Source: Nitrospiria bacterium | GTDB lineage: Bacteria; Nitrospirota; Nitrospiria; DASWJH01 | Assembly (NCBI GenBank): GCA_036397255.1 | Contig: DASWJH010000087.1 | Span: 1-64,000, forward strand | DNA length: 64,000 bases | Direction: 5' to 3' | Part shown: in pieces, positions 25,801-36,200 of the stretch | How the letters are laid out: every line of letters begins with the position of its first letter | Numbering within the stretch: the stretch's first letter is position 1 | The notes under the pieces: model-generated | What the model was told of the DNA's origin: nothing | Seen by the model: the letters and a program-made list of their open reading frames with translations, nothing else | The model's database searches: none | Made by a program: the position numbers and the translations under genes

Positions 25801-27870
25801 CTACCGGGGAAAAGCCTCTTTCACACCCCCATCCACTGGGAAAATAGTCCCTGTGGTTTTGGACGCACGTTTGGAGGCTAAAAATAAGACGGCCTCGGCC
25901 ACATCCCGAGGGAAAACTTTTTCTTTTAGGAGATTGCGTTTGGCATAAAAATTTTCCACCTCCGAAAGAGAAATGCCGTGGGCTCGGGCACGCTCTTTTC
26001 GAATCGCTTGATTCCAAAGACCTGAGTCTAAAAATACTCCATCGGGATTGATCATATTTACCCGGACTCCAAACTCCCCGTTTTCAATTGCCAGAATTCG
26101 GGCCAATTGGGCCTCCGCGGCTTTTGAAGCGGAATAGGCGCCAAAATCTTTTCCAGGAGCCAAAACATTTTTCGTTGAAATAAAAACAATATTACCCCCA
26201 ATCCCTTGTGCTTTAAAAATACGAACCGCTTGTTGGGCTACCAAAAAATGACCGGTGGCATTGACTTCGAGGCTCAATTCCCAATCCTCCAGCGAAAGTC
26301 GGTCGATGGGACAGGATCGGGCAATCCCTGCATTGGAAACCAAAAGGTCGATTCCCCCGTAGGCTTGAATGATTTTTTCAAAACCCCCTTGGACATCCTT
26401 TGGTTCGGTGACATCCATTTTAAGGGCCAACACTTGGGACCGGCCAAACCGGGAGGAAAACTCCTCATCTGCCTGTTTTAACCGGCGGGCATCTAAATCG
26501 GTCAGGGCCACCACGGCCCCTTCCTCAAGAAGCCGTTCGGCAATTACTTTTCCAATTCCTCGGGCCGCCCCCGTGACCATGGCCACTTGACGTGAAAACG
26601 CTTTTTCAGGAGGCAATAGGGTTAATTTAAAATTCTCCATGGGCCAATACTCAAAATCACAAATTTCCCTAGGCGTTATTGAGACAAAACTGTCCAAAGC
26701 AGTTGCCGCTTTAATGACCCCTATGGTATGAAGATATATATCCCGAGTAATGGTTGCAGACTTAGGGTCTTTCCCAATGCTGGCCATTCCAACCCCAGGA
26801 ATTAAAATCACCCGTGGGTTTGGGTCCAACATGGTAACCCCAGGACTCCTGTACCGCTGGAAATAGGCTTCATAACTTTTTCGATATTGGGAAAGGGCAC
26901 GTCGAAGAAGTGTACGGAAACGATTATAATTTTTGGAGTTGGGCACCTCGGAAAGGTCCAAAAAAAGGGGCTTGGGTTTAATATGCATCAAGTGATCCGG
27001 CGTAAAAGGACCAATTTGAGACAACTGCTTAGAATGCTTTGAATTGACAAATTCCATCACTGAAGGGGAATGGTCCCAAAAAAGAATCATTCGTTGGTTG
27101 TGACTGATTTCTCCTCGAATTGTTGGGGCCAGAGCAACCACCGCTTCGGAACGCTGAGCGGAAGAAACACTCTTGAATTTACTTCCCCAAAAAGAACTTT
27201 TACGTTTTTGCCGGCCCTGGATGAACCTTTCGGCCCTTGTCACCAAATGGATTGTGCCCAAATAGGCTTCCTTGGCAGTATCTCCCCAGGTAATGAGGCC
27301 ATGCTTATCCAGAATAAGCCCCTCCAGGTGAGGGTTGGATTGAACCGCTTGGCCAACCCACTTGGATAGGCTAAATCCTGGCCGAATATAACGAACCATT
27401 CCCACCCTATCGCCGAAAACTTTTTTAATCATTTCTCGACTCTTGGGTGTATCCGTCAGAGAACAAATGGCATCTGCATGGGTATGATAAATATGAGGTG
27501 AAGGAATAAAGGCATGAAGCAAGGTTTCAATGGAAGCCTTTGGAGCCGTGGGATCCAAGGAACACTTGGCTTGATAGGCCACCATTTCCTCATCGGAAAG
27601 GTGATCCAAACGCATCAAAGGGAGCAATTCATCCAAACGAAGGGGAGCAAACTGCTTTGCGGTCATGCTTTTCATATCAGACCCACTCCCTTTGATCCAA
27701 AGAATTCGCAGAGAACGGCCTGTGTGGTCCTTGCCCGTCACCTTCATGGATGAATTTCCTCCACCCCACACCACGAGGTTTGTGTTTTTTCCAATTAACC
27801 GCGTAGTATACAATAGTAGATCTAAACCCTTCAGGCGGTTTGCTTCTTTATCCGACCAGAAACTTTTCAT
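25801..27870 (-). CDS. bifunctional class II aldolase/short-chain dehydrogenase
   Basis: A 689-residue fusion. The N-terminal class II aldolase domain has 'GGGNSSMKV' and the metal histidines in 'YHTHADAI'. The C-terminal Rossmann domain has 'TGAARGIGKVIAERL' near residue 432, 'NAGIA', and the catalytic 'YSASKAA' near 580. The architecture matches YuxG/RhaD-like enzymes that process a sugar or lactaldehyde. The substrate is unknown. It lies 33 nt after the YHS-like gene and may be co-transcribed with uvrA's operon. Confidence 0.9.
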   Translation of the reverse strand: MKSFWSDKEANRLKGLDLLLYTTRLIGKNTNLVVWGGGNSSMKVTGKDHTGRSLRILWIKGSGSDMKSMTAKQFAPLRLDELLPLMRLDHLSDEEMVAYQAKCSLDPTAPKASIETLLHAFIPSPHIYHTHADAICSLTDTPKSREMIKKVFGDRVGMVRYIRPGFSLSKWVGQAVQSNPHLEGLILDKHGLITWGDTAKEAYLGTIHLVTRAERFIQGRQKRKSSFWGSKFKSVSSAQRSEAVVALAPTIRGEISHNQRMILFWDHSPSVMEFVNSKHSKQLSQIGPFTPDHLMHIKPKPLFLDLSEVPNSKNYNRFRTLLRRALSQYRKSYEAYFQRYRSPGVTMLDPNPRVILIPGVGMASIGKDPKSATITRDIYLHTIGVIKAATALDSFVSITPREICDFEYWPMENFKLTLLPPEKAFSRQVAMVTGAARGIGKVIAERLLEEGAVVALTDLDARRLKQADEEFSSRFGRSQVLALKMDVTEPKDVQGGFEKIIQAYGGIDLLVSNAGIARSCPIDRLSLEDWELSLEVNATGHFLVAQQAVRIFKAQGIGGNIVFISTKNVLAPGKDFGAYSASKAAEAQLARILAIENGEFGVRVNMINPDGVFLDSGLWNQAIRKERARAHGISLSEVENFYAKRNLLKEKVFPRDVAEAVLFLASKRASKTTGTIFPVDGGVKEAFPR

Positions 27871-27903
27871 TCCACCTCCTTATAAAAATTTTAAAACCCC
27901 TTC

Positions 27904-28173
27904 TTATTTTTTTTGTTTTTCACGGAACTGTTTCAAACATTCCTGACCGCAAAAATAATAATCTTCTTTTCCAAGGCTTTCATGAATAGCCCGCTCTTTC
28001 GGAAGGTAGGTTTGGCATACCGGATCTAACACCATATCAGATCCCTTAATTTGGCTAACATCCTTTTTCCTTTGATGGGAAGTCTTTAGAGACGAAAACA
28101 AAACTCGCCATATTCCCCACAAAATGAGGAATCCTAAAGAGAAGATAATGGGAATGATCAAAAAACGGATCAT
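27904..28173 (-). CDS. YHS/PP0621-like small membrane-anchored protein
   Basis: An 89-residue protein. Residues 4-24 form a single membrane helix. A metal-binding-type C-terminus follows, with 'MVLDPVCQTYLPKERAIHES' and 'YYFCGQECLKQF', resembling PP0621/YHS proteins. The conserved cysteines (C in DPVC, CxxxC in FCGQEC) suggest metal binding. It is 10 nt after the TPR gene in the uvrA transcription unit. Role unknown. Confidence 0.8.
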   Translation of the reverse strand: MIRFLIIPIIFSLGFLILWGIWRVLFSSLKTSHQRKKDVSQIKGSDMVLDPVCQTYLPKERAIHESLGKEDYYFCGQECLKQFREKQKK

Positions 28174-28183
28174 TAGAATATCT

Positions 28184-28834
28184 TTATGGACTTTCCTTTT
28201 TTAGCTGGTTGATTTTTTGGTTTAGCCCTGCACTCATTGCACTTTGAGGATATTCCCGGGCAAAAGCTTCCCAAAATCGAATGGCTTCCGTGGGATCTTT
28301 TTTATCATTAAGAAAAATAACCCCCAAATTATAAAGCGCAGTTGCGTGAGAAGGCTCAATTTCAATCACTTTCATTAATTCACGGATGGCTCGATCACTC
28401 TCTCCAAGGTTGCGAAAACAACTGGCCAAATCGGTTCGCACATGCGCGTTATTTGGATCCACTTCCAGGGCTTTCAAATACAGATCCCTGGCCTGATCAA
28501 ACCGTTGAATATCAAAATTGGCATTTCCAAGATAAACCAATGCCTCTAGATCTTTTGGGTCCTTCCTAAAACGCTTCCGCATGTCATCAATTTGGCCCAC
28601 AAGAAGGGATGTTCCTTTTGAATGAACCGGGGAAGTGGAATGGGGGGATAGATTTCTAAATTCTGGAGAGGTGTGCGTATCCCTATCCTGACGTTGATAT
28701 GGAACCACCTTACTTTCAAGCCCGGTGGGGACCTCTGCCTGAAAACAAAACCAAAGAATTACTCCTCCTAAAACCAAAGATAAGAGGTGTCCTAGGATTA
28801 AAATCCGCAATTTTTCTCCCCTGGCAAAATTCAT
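28184..28834 (-). CDS. TPR-repeat protein, membrane anchored
   Basis: A 216-residue protein with an N-terminal membrane helix (about residues 8-29). At least three tetratricopeptide repeats follow from about residue 95: '[34 protein letters not shown]', '[30 protein letters not shown]', '[25 protein letters not shown]' (given as blocks). It overlaps uvrA by ATGA. A protein-protein scaffold at the membrane is inferred; partners unknown. Confidence 0.88.
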   Translation of the reverse strand: MNFARGEKLRILILGHLLSLVLGGVILWFCFQAEVPTGLESKVVPYQRQDRDTHTSPEFRNLSPHSTSPVHSKGTSLLVGQIDDMRKRFRKDPKDLEALVYLGNANFDIQRFDQARDLYLKALEVDPNNAHVRTDLASCFRNLGESDRAIRELMKVIEIEPSHATALYNLGVIFLNDKKDPTEAIRFWEAFAREYPQSAMSAGLNQKINQLKKESP

Positions 28835-31689
28835 CCCGATGCCACCTGGGCTTTTAAGCGTTCGGATTCCTGATACATCTTCCGCAAAAATTGCCCCGTG
28901 TAGGAATGGTTCATGCGGCTGATCGCTTCCGGGGTACCCTGTGCAATCACTTCTCCTCCCCGCTCACCTCCCTCTGGCCCCAAATCAATAATGTAATCCG
29001 CATTTTTTATTACATCCAGATTGTGTTCAATCACCACCACCGTATTACCTGCTTCCACCAAGCGGTTGAGAACATCCAACAACTTTTGAATATCCGCAAA
29101 ATGTAATCCCGTGGTTGGCTCATCCAAAATGTAAAGGGTCATGCCGGTTTCACGTTTTGAAAGCTCTTTGGCGAGTTTGACCCGTTGGGCTTCCCCCCCT
29201 GATAAGGTGGTTGCGGACTGTCCCAACGTGATATACCCCAAACCAACCTCCCAAAGGGTATCCAATTTGTTTCGGATCATTGGAATGTGTTGGAAAAAAA
29301 ATCGGTTTTGATCAACCGTCATCTCCAAAACCTCAGCAATATTCTTACCTTTATATCGAATATCCAACGTTTCACGGTTATACCGCTTTCCTTTACACAC
29401 TTCACAGGTTACATAAAGATCAGGCAAAAAATGCATTTCAATTTTAATGAGCCCATCCCCCTGACAAGCCTCACACCGCCCTCCTTTAACATTAAAACTG
29501 TAACGCCCAGGAAGGTAGCCACGCATTTTCGATTCTTGAAGTTGAGAAAAAAGATCCCGGATATGGTTAAATAAACCTGTATAAGTGGCAGGATTGGATC
29601 GCGGGGTCCGTCCGAGAGGGGATTGATCAATATTAATGACCTTATCAATTTCCTCAATACCTTGAATCTCCCTGCACTCTCCGGGTTTATCAGAGGACCG
29701 ATAGAATTTTTGCGCTAAATGTTTGTAAAGAACCTCAAAAATTAACGTACTTTTCCCAGACCCCGAAACCCCCGTGACCGTTGTTAATAGACCCAATGGG
29801 ATTTTGACATCGATATTTTTCAAGTTATTCTCTCGAGCCCCCAGGAGGTTAAGAAAACGCCTTGGGGACCGATGCCGTTTCGGTACCGAAATAACCAATT
29901 CCCTACGAAGGTATTTTCCCGTTAAGGACTTTGGATTCGCCATAATCTCTGAGGGCTTCCCTTGGGCCACGATTTGTCCCCCATGAATTCCGGCACCAGG
30001 CCCCATATCAATCACGTAATCGCAGGATTGAATGGTTTCTTCATCATGTTCCACCACCAAAACCGTATTCCCCAAATCCTGGAGTTTTTTCAAAGTTTTC
30101 AAAAGTCGAACATTATCCCTTTGATGGAGCCCAATGCTGGGTTCATCTAATATATAAAGCACTCCAACCAGGCTGGATCCGATCTGTGTGGCCAAACGAA
30201 TCCGTTGACCTTCACCCCCAGAAAGCGTTGCTGCGGTCCGATCCAGTGTCAAATATTCCAGTCCCACATTTTTTAAAAAACCCAAACGCTCTTTAATTTC
30301 TTTTAGGATAGGAGAGGCAATCACCCTTTCCCTCTCATTTAAATTAAGATCCAGAAAAAAGACATGGGCTTCTTGAATCGATAAGCGGGAAACCTCTGCA
30401 ATGGATTTCCCGGAAATTTTTACCGAAAGACTTTCTTTTTTGAGTCGATTTCCGTGGCAATGAGGACAGGGATGGCGACCCATAAATTCAGAAATTTCTT
30501 CGCGGATATAGGCCGAATCCGTTTCCCGGTACCGGCGGGCAAGGTTTCCGATAATGCCTTCAAAAGGTTTGTTGTAGAAATGTCGTCGTCCTTCCCGCTC
30601 ATAATAAAATTTAATTTCCTCCTTTCCAGATCCAAAAAGCAGGACTTGGCGATGCTCCTCCGTCAGCCGGTTAAAGGGGACCTTTAAATCAAACCCATAA
30701 TGCTGGGCAAGCGATTCTAACATTTGATAGTAAAAGACCGAACTTCTTTTTTCCCAGGGACGAATAGCCCCTTCACGAATGGAGAGATCGGGGTTGGAAA
30801 CGATTAATCCGGGATCCAAATCCATTTTAGTTCCCAAACCATCACACTCCGGACAGGCCCCATGAGGGCTATTAAAAGAAAAGATCCTGGGGGTTAATTC
30901 CGGGTAGCTGACCCCGCAATCAATGCAGGCCAAACGCTCGCTGTAAAGGGAATCCCCAACCCCTTCCTGGTTGATCAGAACCACCCCTTGGGTAAGCTTC
31001 AGAGCCAGTTCCAGGGAATCCGCCAAGCGTTTTTCCACTCCATCTTTAATCGTTAAGCGGTCCACAATTATTTCAATGGTGTGTTTTTTATTTTTTTGAA
31101 GTTGAATTTCCTGGGATAGGTCATAAAGGGTTCCGTCAATCCGGGCTCGGATAAACCCGCTTTTTTGCATCTGTTGGAGCTCTTTTTTATATTCCCCCTT
31201 TCTTCCCCTAACAATGGGGGCCATAATTTGAATTCGAATTCCCGGTTTTAAAAGCATTAATGAATCCACCATTTGCTCAATGGTTTGGGCCGTAATTTCT
31301 TTTCCACAGGTATAGCAGTAAGGTCTCCCCACTCTTGCAAAAAGGAGTCTAAGATAATCATAAACTTCGGTAACGGTTCCCACTGTTGACCGGGGATTTT
31401 TACTGGTGGTTTTCTGTTCGATGGAAATTGCAGGTGAAAGGCCTTCGATGGAATCCACATCCGGTTTATCCATCTGCTCGAGGAATTGCCGGGCATAAGC
31501 GGAAAGGGATTCTACATACCGTCTCTGCCCCTCCGCATAAATCGTGTCAAAAGCTAAGGAAGATTTTCCCGAACCGCTCATTCCGGTAATTACCACGAAT
31601 TGGTTTCGGGGAATCTCTACATCAAGATTTTTTAGATTATGTTCTCGGGCCCCTTTAACCAGGATGGTTTTTTTTTCCATATCATTCAC
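28831..31689 (-). CDS. uvrA: excinuclease ABC subunit A
   Basis: Damage-recognition ATPase of nucleotide excision repair. The 952-residue length is typical. Two ABC modules are present: Walker A '[20 protein letters not shown]' near residue 40 and '[11 protein letters not shown]' near 650. Signature sequences read '[12 protein letters not shown]' and '[12 protein letters not shown]'. Zinc cysteines lie in '[11 protein letters not shown]...CPECDG' and '[11 protein letters not shown]...CEVCKG'. Start GTG at 31689, 7 nt after AAGGTG. It is head of a possible uvrA-TPR-YHS-aldolase unit. Confidence 0.98.
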   Translation of the reverse strand: MNDMEKKTILVKGAREHNLKNLDVEIPRNQFVVITGMSGSGKSSLAFDTIYAEGQRRYVESLSAYARQFLEQMDKPDVDSIEGLSPAISIEQKTTSKNPRSTVGTVTEVYDYLRLLFARVGRPYCYTCGKEITAQTIEQMVDSLMLLKPGIRIQIMAPIVRGRKGEYKKELQQMQKSGFIRARIDGTLYDLSQEIQLQKNKKHTIEIIVDRLTIKDGVEKRLADSLELALKLTQGVVLINQEGVGDSLYSERLACIDCGVSYPELTPRIFSFNSPHGACPECDGLGTKMDLDPGLIVSNPDLSIREGAIRPWEKRSSVFYYQMLESLAQHYGFDLKVPFNRLTEEHRQVLLFGSGKEEIKFYYEREGRRHFYNKPFEGIIGNLARRYRETDSAYIREEISEFMGRHPCPHCHGNRLKKESLSVKISGKSIAEVSRLSIQEAHVFFLDLNLNERERVIASPILKEIKERLGFLKNVGLEYLTLDRTAATLSGGEGQRIRLATQIGSSLVGVLYILDEPSIGLHQRDNVRLLKTLKKLQDLGNTVLVVEHDEETIQSCDYVIDMGPGAGIHGGQIVAQGKPSEIMANPKSLTGKYLRRELVISVPKRHRSPRRFLNLLGARENNLKNIDVKIPLGLLTTVTGVSGSGKSTLIFEVLYKHLAQKFYRSSDKPGECREIQGIEEIDKVINIDQSPLGRTPRSNPATYTGLFNHIRDLFSQLQESKMRGYLPGRYSFNVKGGRCEACQGDGLIKIEMHFLPDLYVTCEVCKGKRYNRETLDIRYKGKNIAEVLEMTVDQNRFFFQHIPMIRNKLDTLWEVGLGYITLGQSATTLSGGEAQRVKLAKELSKRETGMTLYILDEPTTGLHFADIQKLLDVLNRLVEAGNTVVVIEHNLDVIKNADYIIDLGPEGGERGGEVIAQGTPEAISRMNHSYTGQFLRKMYQESERLKAQVASG

Positions 31690-32007
31690 AAAAAAACACC
31701 TTAAATGCTTCCCATTTTAATAGGTAAACGAGAAGCATAACATGCAATAGAGAATACAGTAAAGGAGATTGTCGTTCCGAAAGTGAGGGTAAAGGAAACC
31801 CCTAAGACCTATATACTCAACTTTTCAAAGAAGTTTTAAATGCTCCAAAAAGACAAAACAAAAAAGGAAACATCTCCGCTGACAACATCACCGGAAACCC
31901 AAATGGAAAAGGAGGGTCAATCCAAAATCAGAAAATGCTCAAAAGAAAAAAAGGGGGGGTAAAACAAAGACGGGACCTTTCAACAATACAATCTGGGTTG
32001 AAACAGT
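31690..32007. other. intergenic region upstream of uvrA
   Basis: Contains the uvrA ribosome-binding site and presumably its promoter. I could not recognise a LexA box by eye. No gene or repeat is evident; it is purine rich and includes a run of seven G. Confidence 0.5.
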
Positions 32008-32391
32008 TCAGAAGGGTAAGGGATCCAGATTCTCCCCTTCAACAATAACGACACCCTTCATGCCGTGTTGTTGAAAATGGAAAAAACACTGAAAGGGAAA
32101 TTTCCCAGGCCGCAAGAAAGTGTGCTGGGTCATATCTCCCGGTTCAAGGGTTTTGGACCCGATTTCGGGTTGGGTTCCGGGGATGGAAAGAAAATCATCA
32201 ATGAGAAAATGGACTTCAACCTTATCCCCATTAACCCACTCAACGGTTTCACCTGTTTGGATGCGAATAGAATCCGGTGAAAATTGAAAGCTTCCAGGTT
32301 GAATTCGGATGGTATGAACTTTTTGGGACTCTCCATGGACCACACCCAGAAAAACCCCAAAAAAGAAAAGGAAGAGCAGGCTAACTTTCAT
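32008..32391 (-). CDS. secreted cupredoxin-domain protein
   Basis: A 127-residue periplasmic blue-copper-type protein. The signal peptide covers residues 1-19 or so. The copper ligands are probably H61 (VEVHFLI), C102, H105 and M111 in 'FQCFFHFQQHGMKG'. The usual C-x2-H-x-x-M spacing is lengthened by two residues. An upstream ATG-less extension to 32454 is discounted because the promoter (32426-32454) lies in it. It may shuttle electrons or bind copper; partner unknown. Confidence 0.85.
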   Translation of the reverse strand: MKVSLLFLFFFGVFLGVVHGESQKVHTIRIQPGSFQFSPDSIRIQTGETVEWVNGDKVEVHFLIDDFLSIPGTQPEIGSKTLEPGDMTQHTFLRPGKFPFQCFFHFQQHGMKGVVIVEGENLDPLPF

Positions 32392-32425
32392 GATTAAAAT
32401 TGAGGTGTTAAGCATAATCACTAAA

Positions 32426-32454
32426 AAAATACACCTCCCAATTAACGTTGTCAA
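32426..32454 (-). promoter_or_regulatory. consensus sigma70 promoter of the cupredoxin gene
   Basis: On the minus strand TTGACA (32454-32449) and TATTTT (32431-32426) are spaced by exactly 17 nt, 35 nt before the ATG at 32391. It confirms the shorter start. Confidence 0.7.
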
Positions 32455-32774
32455 GACCGAGACTTTTAACTTTTTTTGCGCCTTCTAGGCTAAGGGAGAG
32501 GGATTGGAATGCAAGAATATAAAGACATTTTTCAAGATTTTACAAAAAAAAACCCTAACAATAACATTAAGTTACTAAATTCCCCCTGCATTATTTCAAA
32601 TTTAAACAATCCCCTTAAAAAGGTTTATCAAACCTTTATCATTTCTTTAAATGGGTCACTTAATGTCATCGGTAAGAAAAAGACAATTTGTGAGATCTGG
32701 CCTTCAATTCAATTCCTGGAATTTTTTTCAAATCCTAAATTAAGTTTAACGTGTAAATTAAGGAGGGCAGGGCA

Positions 32775-33179
32775 ATGAATGGGTTGAATGATACAAAAAA
32801 TCAAATTTTGTTGGTCATGCTTTCCTTTATGACGATGTTTGCATTGATTGTTGGTGTTGCAAAAAACGCTCATCCTGCCTCAGGTTGCACTGGAAAAATA
32901 ACCTGGATTTTTGCAGATATTGATGGAAAACAGATTTTCACTCTTAAACCAAACGGCCCCTGTTCCTGCCAATTTAACTTCTTAGGAGATAAAGGTTTTA
33001 TTAACCCTCCGGCAAATGAGCACCACCAACAAAATTATACCCAAGCAGTGGAAGCGCTTTTGTCTGGCAAAATGGTTACCGTTTGGCATGAAAAATCTAA
33101 TTCAAAAAAAAATCCACGATATTGTAAAATTTCTGGTATTGGACCTGAATCCTTTACTGAAGCCAAACTTGATCATTAA
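32775..33179 (+). CDS. secreted hypothetical protein
   Basis: A 134-residue protein with a signal peptide (residues 10-35, ending at A-x-A before SGC). A strong ribosome-binding site (AAGGAGGG) lies 8 nt before the ATG. The mature part has four cysteines (SGC, PCSC, RYC) and no recognised domain. It is the only plus-strand gene between the cupredoxin and the subtilase. Confidence 0.75.
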   Translation: MNGLNDTKNQILLVMLSFMTMFALIVGVAKNAHPASGCTGKITWIFADIDGKQIFTLKPNGPCSCQFNFLGDKGFINPPANEHHQQNYTQAVEALLSGKMVTVWHEKSNSKKNPRYCKISGIGPESFTEAKLDH

Positions 33180-33297
33180 AATTCACTAAACTAAATTTGT
33201 AAAATAACCCCAATTAAGCGGAAACCTCCAAAGCCTGCTTTTCTTTTCCCCCTATTTATTTAATGGGGGAGTAAGAAGGACTTCAAAAAATCTCTTC

Positions 33298-36200
33298 TTA
33301 TGGAGTTATCTCAATCGTTGTCCCCGCCAAGGCGTTATTGGTCTCATCACTCTCAGGCTGACGATTATCAAAATCGGCAATCGCCCCGATATAGTACGTT
33401 CCCGGAGCCATATTCGTCGGGATCGTCATCGTGCTATTCCCGCTGCTGCTAACCCCGGCGGCTAAACCACCGATATAACGAGTATTGAGCCGTGTATCAG
33501 CCGTGGTAATCATCGCATCCGCAGATAAATACAGACCAACATAAAAAATGCTGGATGTGGTAGTCGTCCCCTGATTCTTGACCGTATCGGCTAAGGTAAA
33601 ACTCCCCCCGATCGGTACACTCGTTGTACTGGTACTCACACCCGTCATCACTAAATCAGGACCGGTAATCGTCACCTGGCTTGCTGCCGTCAGGCAGTTA
33701 TTGGTTTTTTTGGTTTCTACATCCGGGGAATCGGCACATGCCCCAAAATAGTAGGTTCCCATAGGAACTGTTGTGGGAACCGTAACGGTAGTTGTTCCAG
33801 TACTGGTTTGGCCTGCTGGAAGAATGGAAACCGTTCGATTTCCGGATAAGAGGATATCCGAGGCGGTAATGCCTGGATCTGAAGAAGGAACAATTTCAGA
33901 ATCTGGGGAGAGATAGAATTGGATGGTAATATTGTTTCCAGGCCCATCTCCTTGATTTGCCACTGTATCCATAACCGAAAAGTTTCCACCAATAGGAACG
34001 GAAACAGGCGGGTTACTAATACTGGTCTCCACCAGGTCAGGCTGGGTGATTTGGATGGTCCCTGAGGCCACCCGGCAATTGTTCGTCTCATCCGATTCTG
34101 TAACCGTATTACCAATATCTGTACACACCCCAAAGTAATAGGTCCCAAAAGCAACCGTAGCGGGGACAGTTAATGAATCCGATCCCGTATGGCCTTCATC
34201 GGGTAAAAGGCCATAAATGGTTCTTGACCCAATTGAAATATCACCGATCGAAATGATTGGATCCGTAGAAAGGAAATACCCCACCGTGAAAATACCTGTT
34301 GGTTCCGTTCCCTGATTGGTTGTTGTGGATGATGCTACAAAACTAGCCCCCGCATTGACAGAGGCCGGAGGATCACTTAAATCCGGAACAACAAGATCCG
34401 GGCCATTCCTGACGATCACCGTTACCGGAAGACTGGTTCCTACATTGCCTGCCCCATCATACGCTTTTGCCGTCAACGCAAATGAACCGTTTGAACCCGT
34501 TGTCGTATTCCAATCCCAAGTTAGGGGTGATACGTAAACCGTCGACTGGAGAACATCATCCAAATAAAACTCCAACTTTGAAACGCCCACATTGTCACTT
34601 GCTGTCGCTGATACCGTAACGGTTGAAAAAACGGTATCCCCATTATTGGGTGAAGTAATACTCACGGTAGGAGGAGTGATGTCCCCGGTGGGAGCAACGG
34701 TCACTTGACGAACCCGGCTGTTTTCGGTATCAGCAATCAAGAACCCGTTTCCTGTAATGGCGACCCCTCTTGGAAGGTTGATTTGCGCCTGTGTGGCATC
34801 CCCTCCATCCCCGCTGAATCCTGGAACTCCGTTTCCAGCCACCGTAGAGATGTTTCCCGAAAGGTCCACCAACCGGATTCTATTATTTTGACGGTCCCCA
34901 ATAAGGATTTCCCCCGAGATAAGGCTGGCGACGCCACGAGGTTGATGAAGTTGGGCTAAAATTGCGGGTCCACCGTCCCCGCTGAAACCCGAATTTCCAG
35001 TCCCAGCATAGGTATCAATGATTCCTGAACTGCTCACGATTCGGATCCGGTCGTTGTTTGAATCCGCAATATAAAGATTTCCAAGGGAATCCAAGGATAC
35101 ACCACGCGGGTTATTTAATCTTGCGTTGGTTGCAGGGCCACCGTCTCCACTGAAACCTCTATTCCCAATCCCCGCAATGGTGGAAATGGTCCCAGATGAG
35201 TCCACCCTTCTAATCCGTTGGTTTCCGGTATCCGCAATATAAACATTCCCGCTACCATCCACAAACACATCGTTGGGTTCATCCAGTCTTGCGGAAGTGG
35301 CCGGTCCTCCATCCCCATTAAAACCCCCACTGCCGGTTCCAGCTATCGTACTAATGATTCCCTCTGTATCGACCTTTCGAATTCGATGGTTTCCCGTATC
35401 TGCGATATAAAGATTCCCAGCTATATCCACCGCCACTCCTGAGGGAAAACGCAACCGGGCTAAATCTGCGGGACCCCCGTCTCCGCTATAACCCCGATTC
35501 CCGTTTCCAGCATAGGTCGTAATGGTTCCATCGGTATCTACCTTTCTTATTCGATGATTTCTGGAATCGGCAATATAAACGTTTCCTTCATAATCCATGG
35601 CAACCCCCTCAGGCTGTCTTAAACAGGCTAAGGGTGCCAAATCTCCATCTCCGCAGAAACTGTTTATACCATTTCCTGCCAATGTTGAAATATTTCCGGT
35701 TCCGGGGCTTCCTTGATTGGAAATGGTAACGGTAACGGGAAGGGAAACGGCGGTATTTCCTGCTAGATCAAAGGTTTTCGCTGCAAGGGTGTGGACCCCA
35801 TCCAAAAATGTTGAAGTATCCCATGAGCATTCAAATGGTGAACTGGTATCGACACATTGGGAATTTGTATCAATAAAAAACTGAACGGAACCTATTCCAT
35901 TGGAATCATTTGCGCTGGCGGTGATGAGAACAAAACCGCTGTGAGTTGATCCCTCGGAAGGAAAAGAAATAGAAACGGTTGGAGGAGTGTTGTCTACTCT
36001 AACCGTGATCAAATTGCTGGTCCCTATATTGTTGGAGGTATCTTTTGCCACAGCCTGTAAGGTATAAAGACCATCTGACAATAATGTCGTATCCAAAGAG
36101 CATTGATAAGGAGAAGCGTTGTCAATGCATAGCAGGAAATTGTTTGAATCTGGATCAAGGTAAAATTCGACCTGGCCGACGGCAACATTATCAGAAGCGG

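Noticed and set aside
32509-32778. 89-codon open frame on the plus strand
   Set aside because: Low-complexity Asn/Lys-rich, no ribosome-binding site seen and no family; the well-supported gene begins right after at 32775.
34720-35690. Tandem repeats that might suggest a CRISPR array
   Set aside because: They are in-frame NHL coding repeats of the subtilase with a period near 168 bp, not short palindromic repeats.
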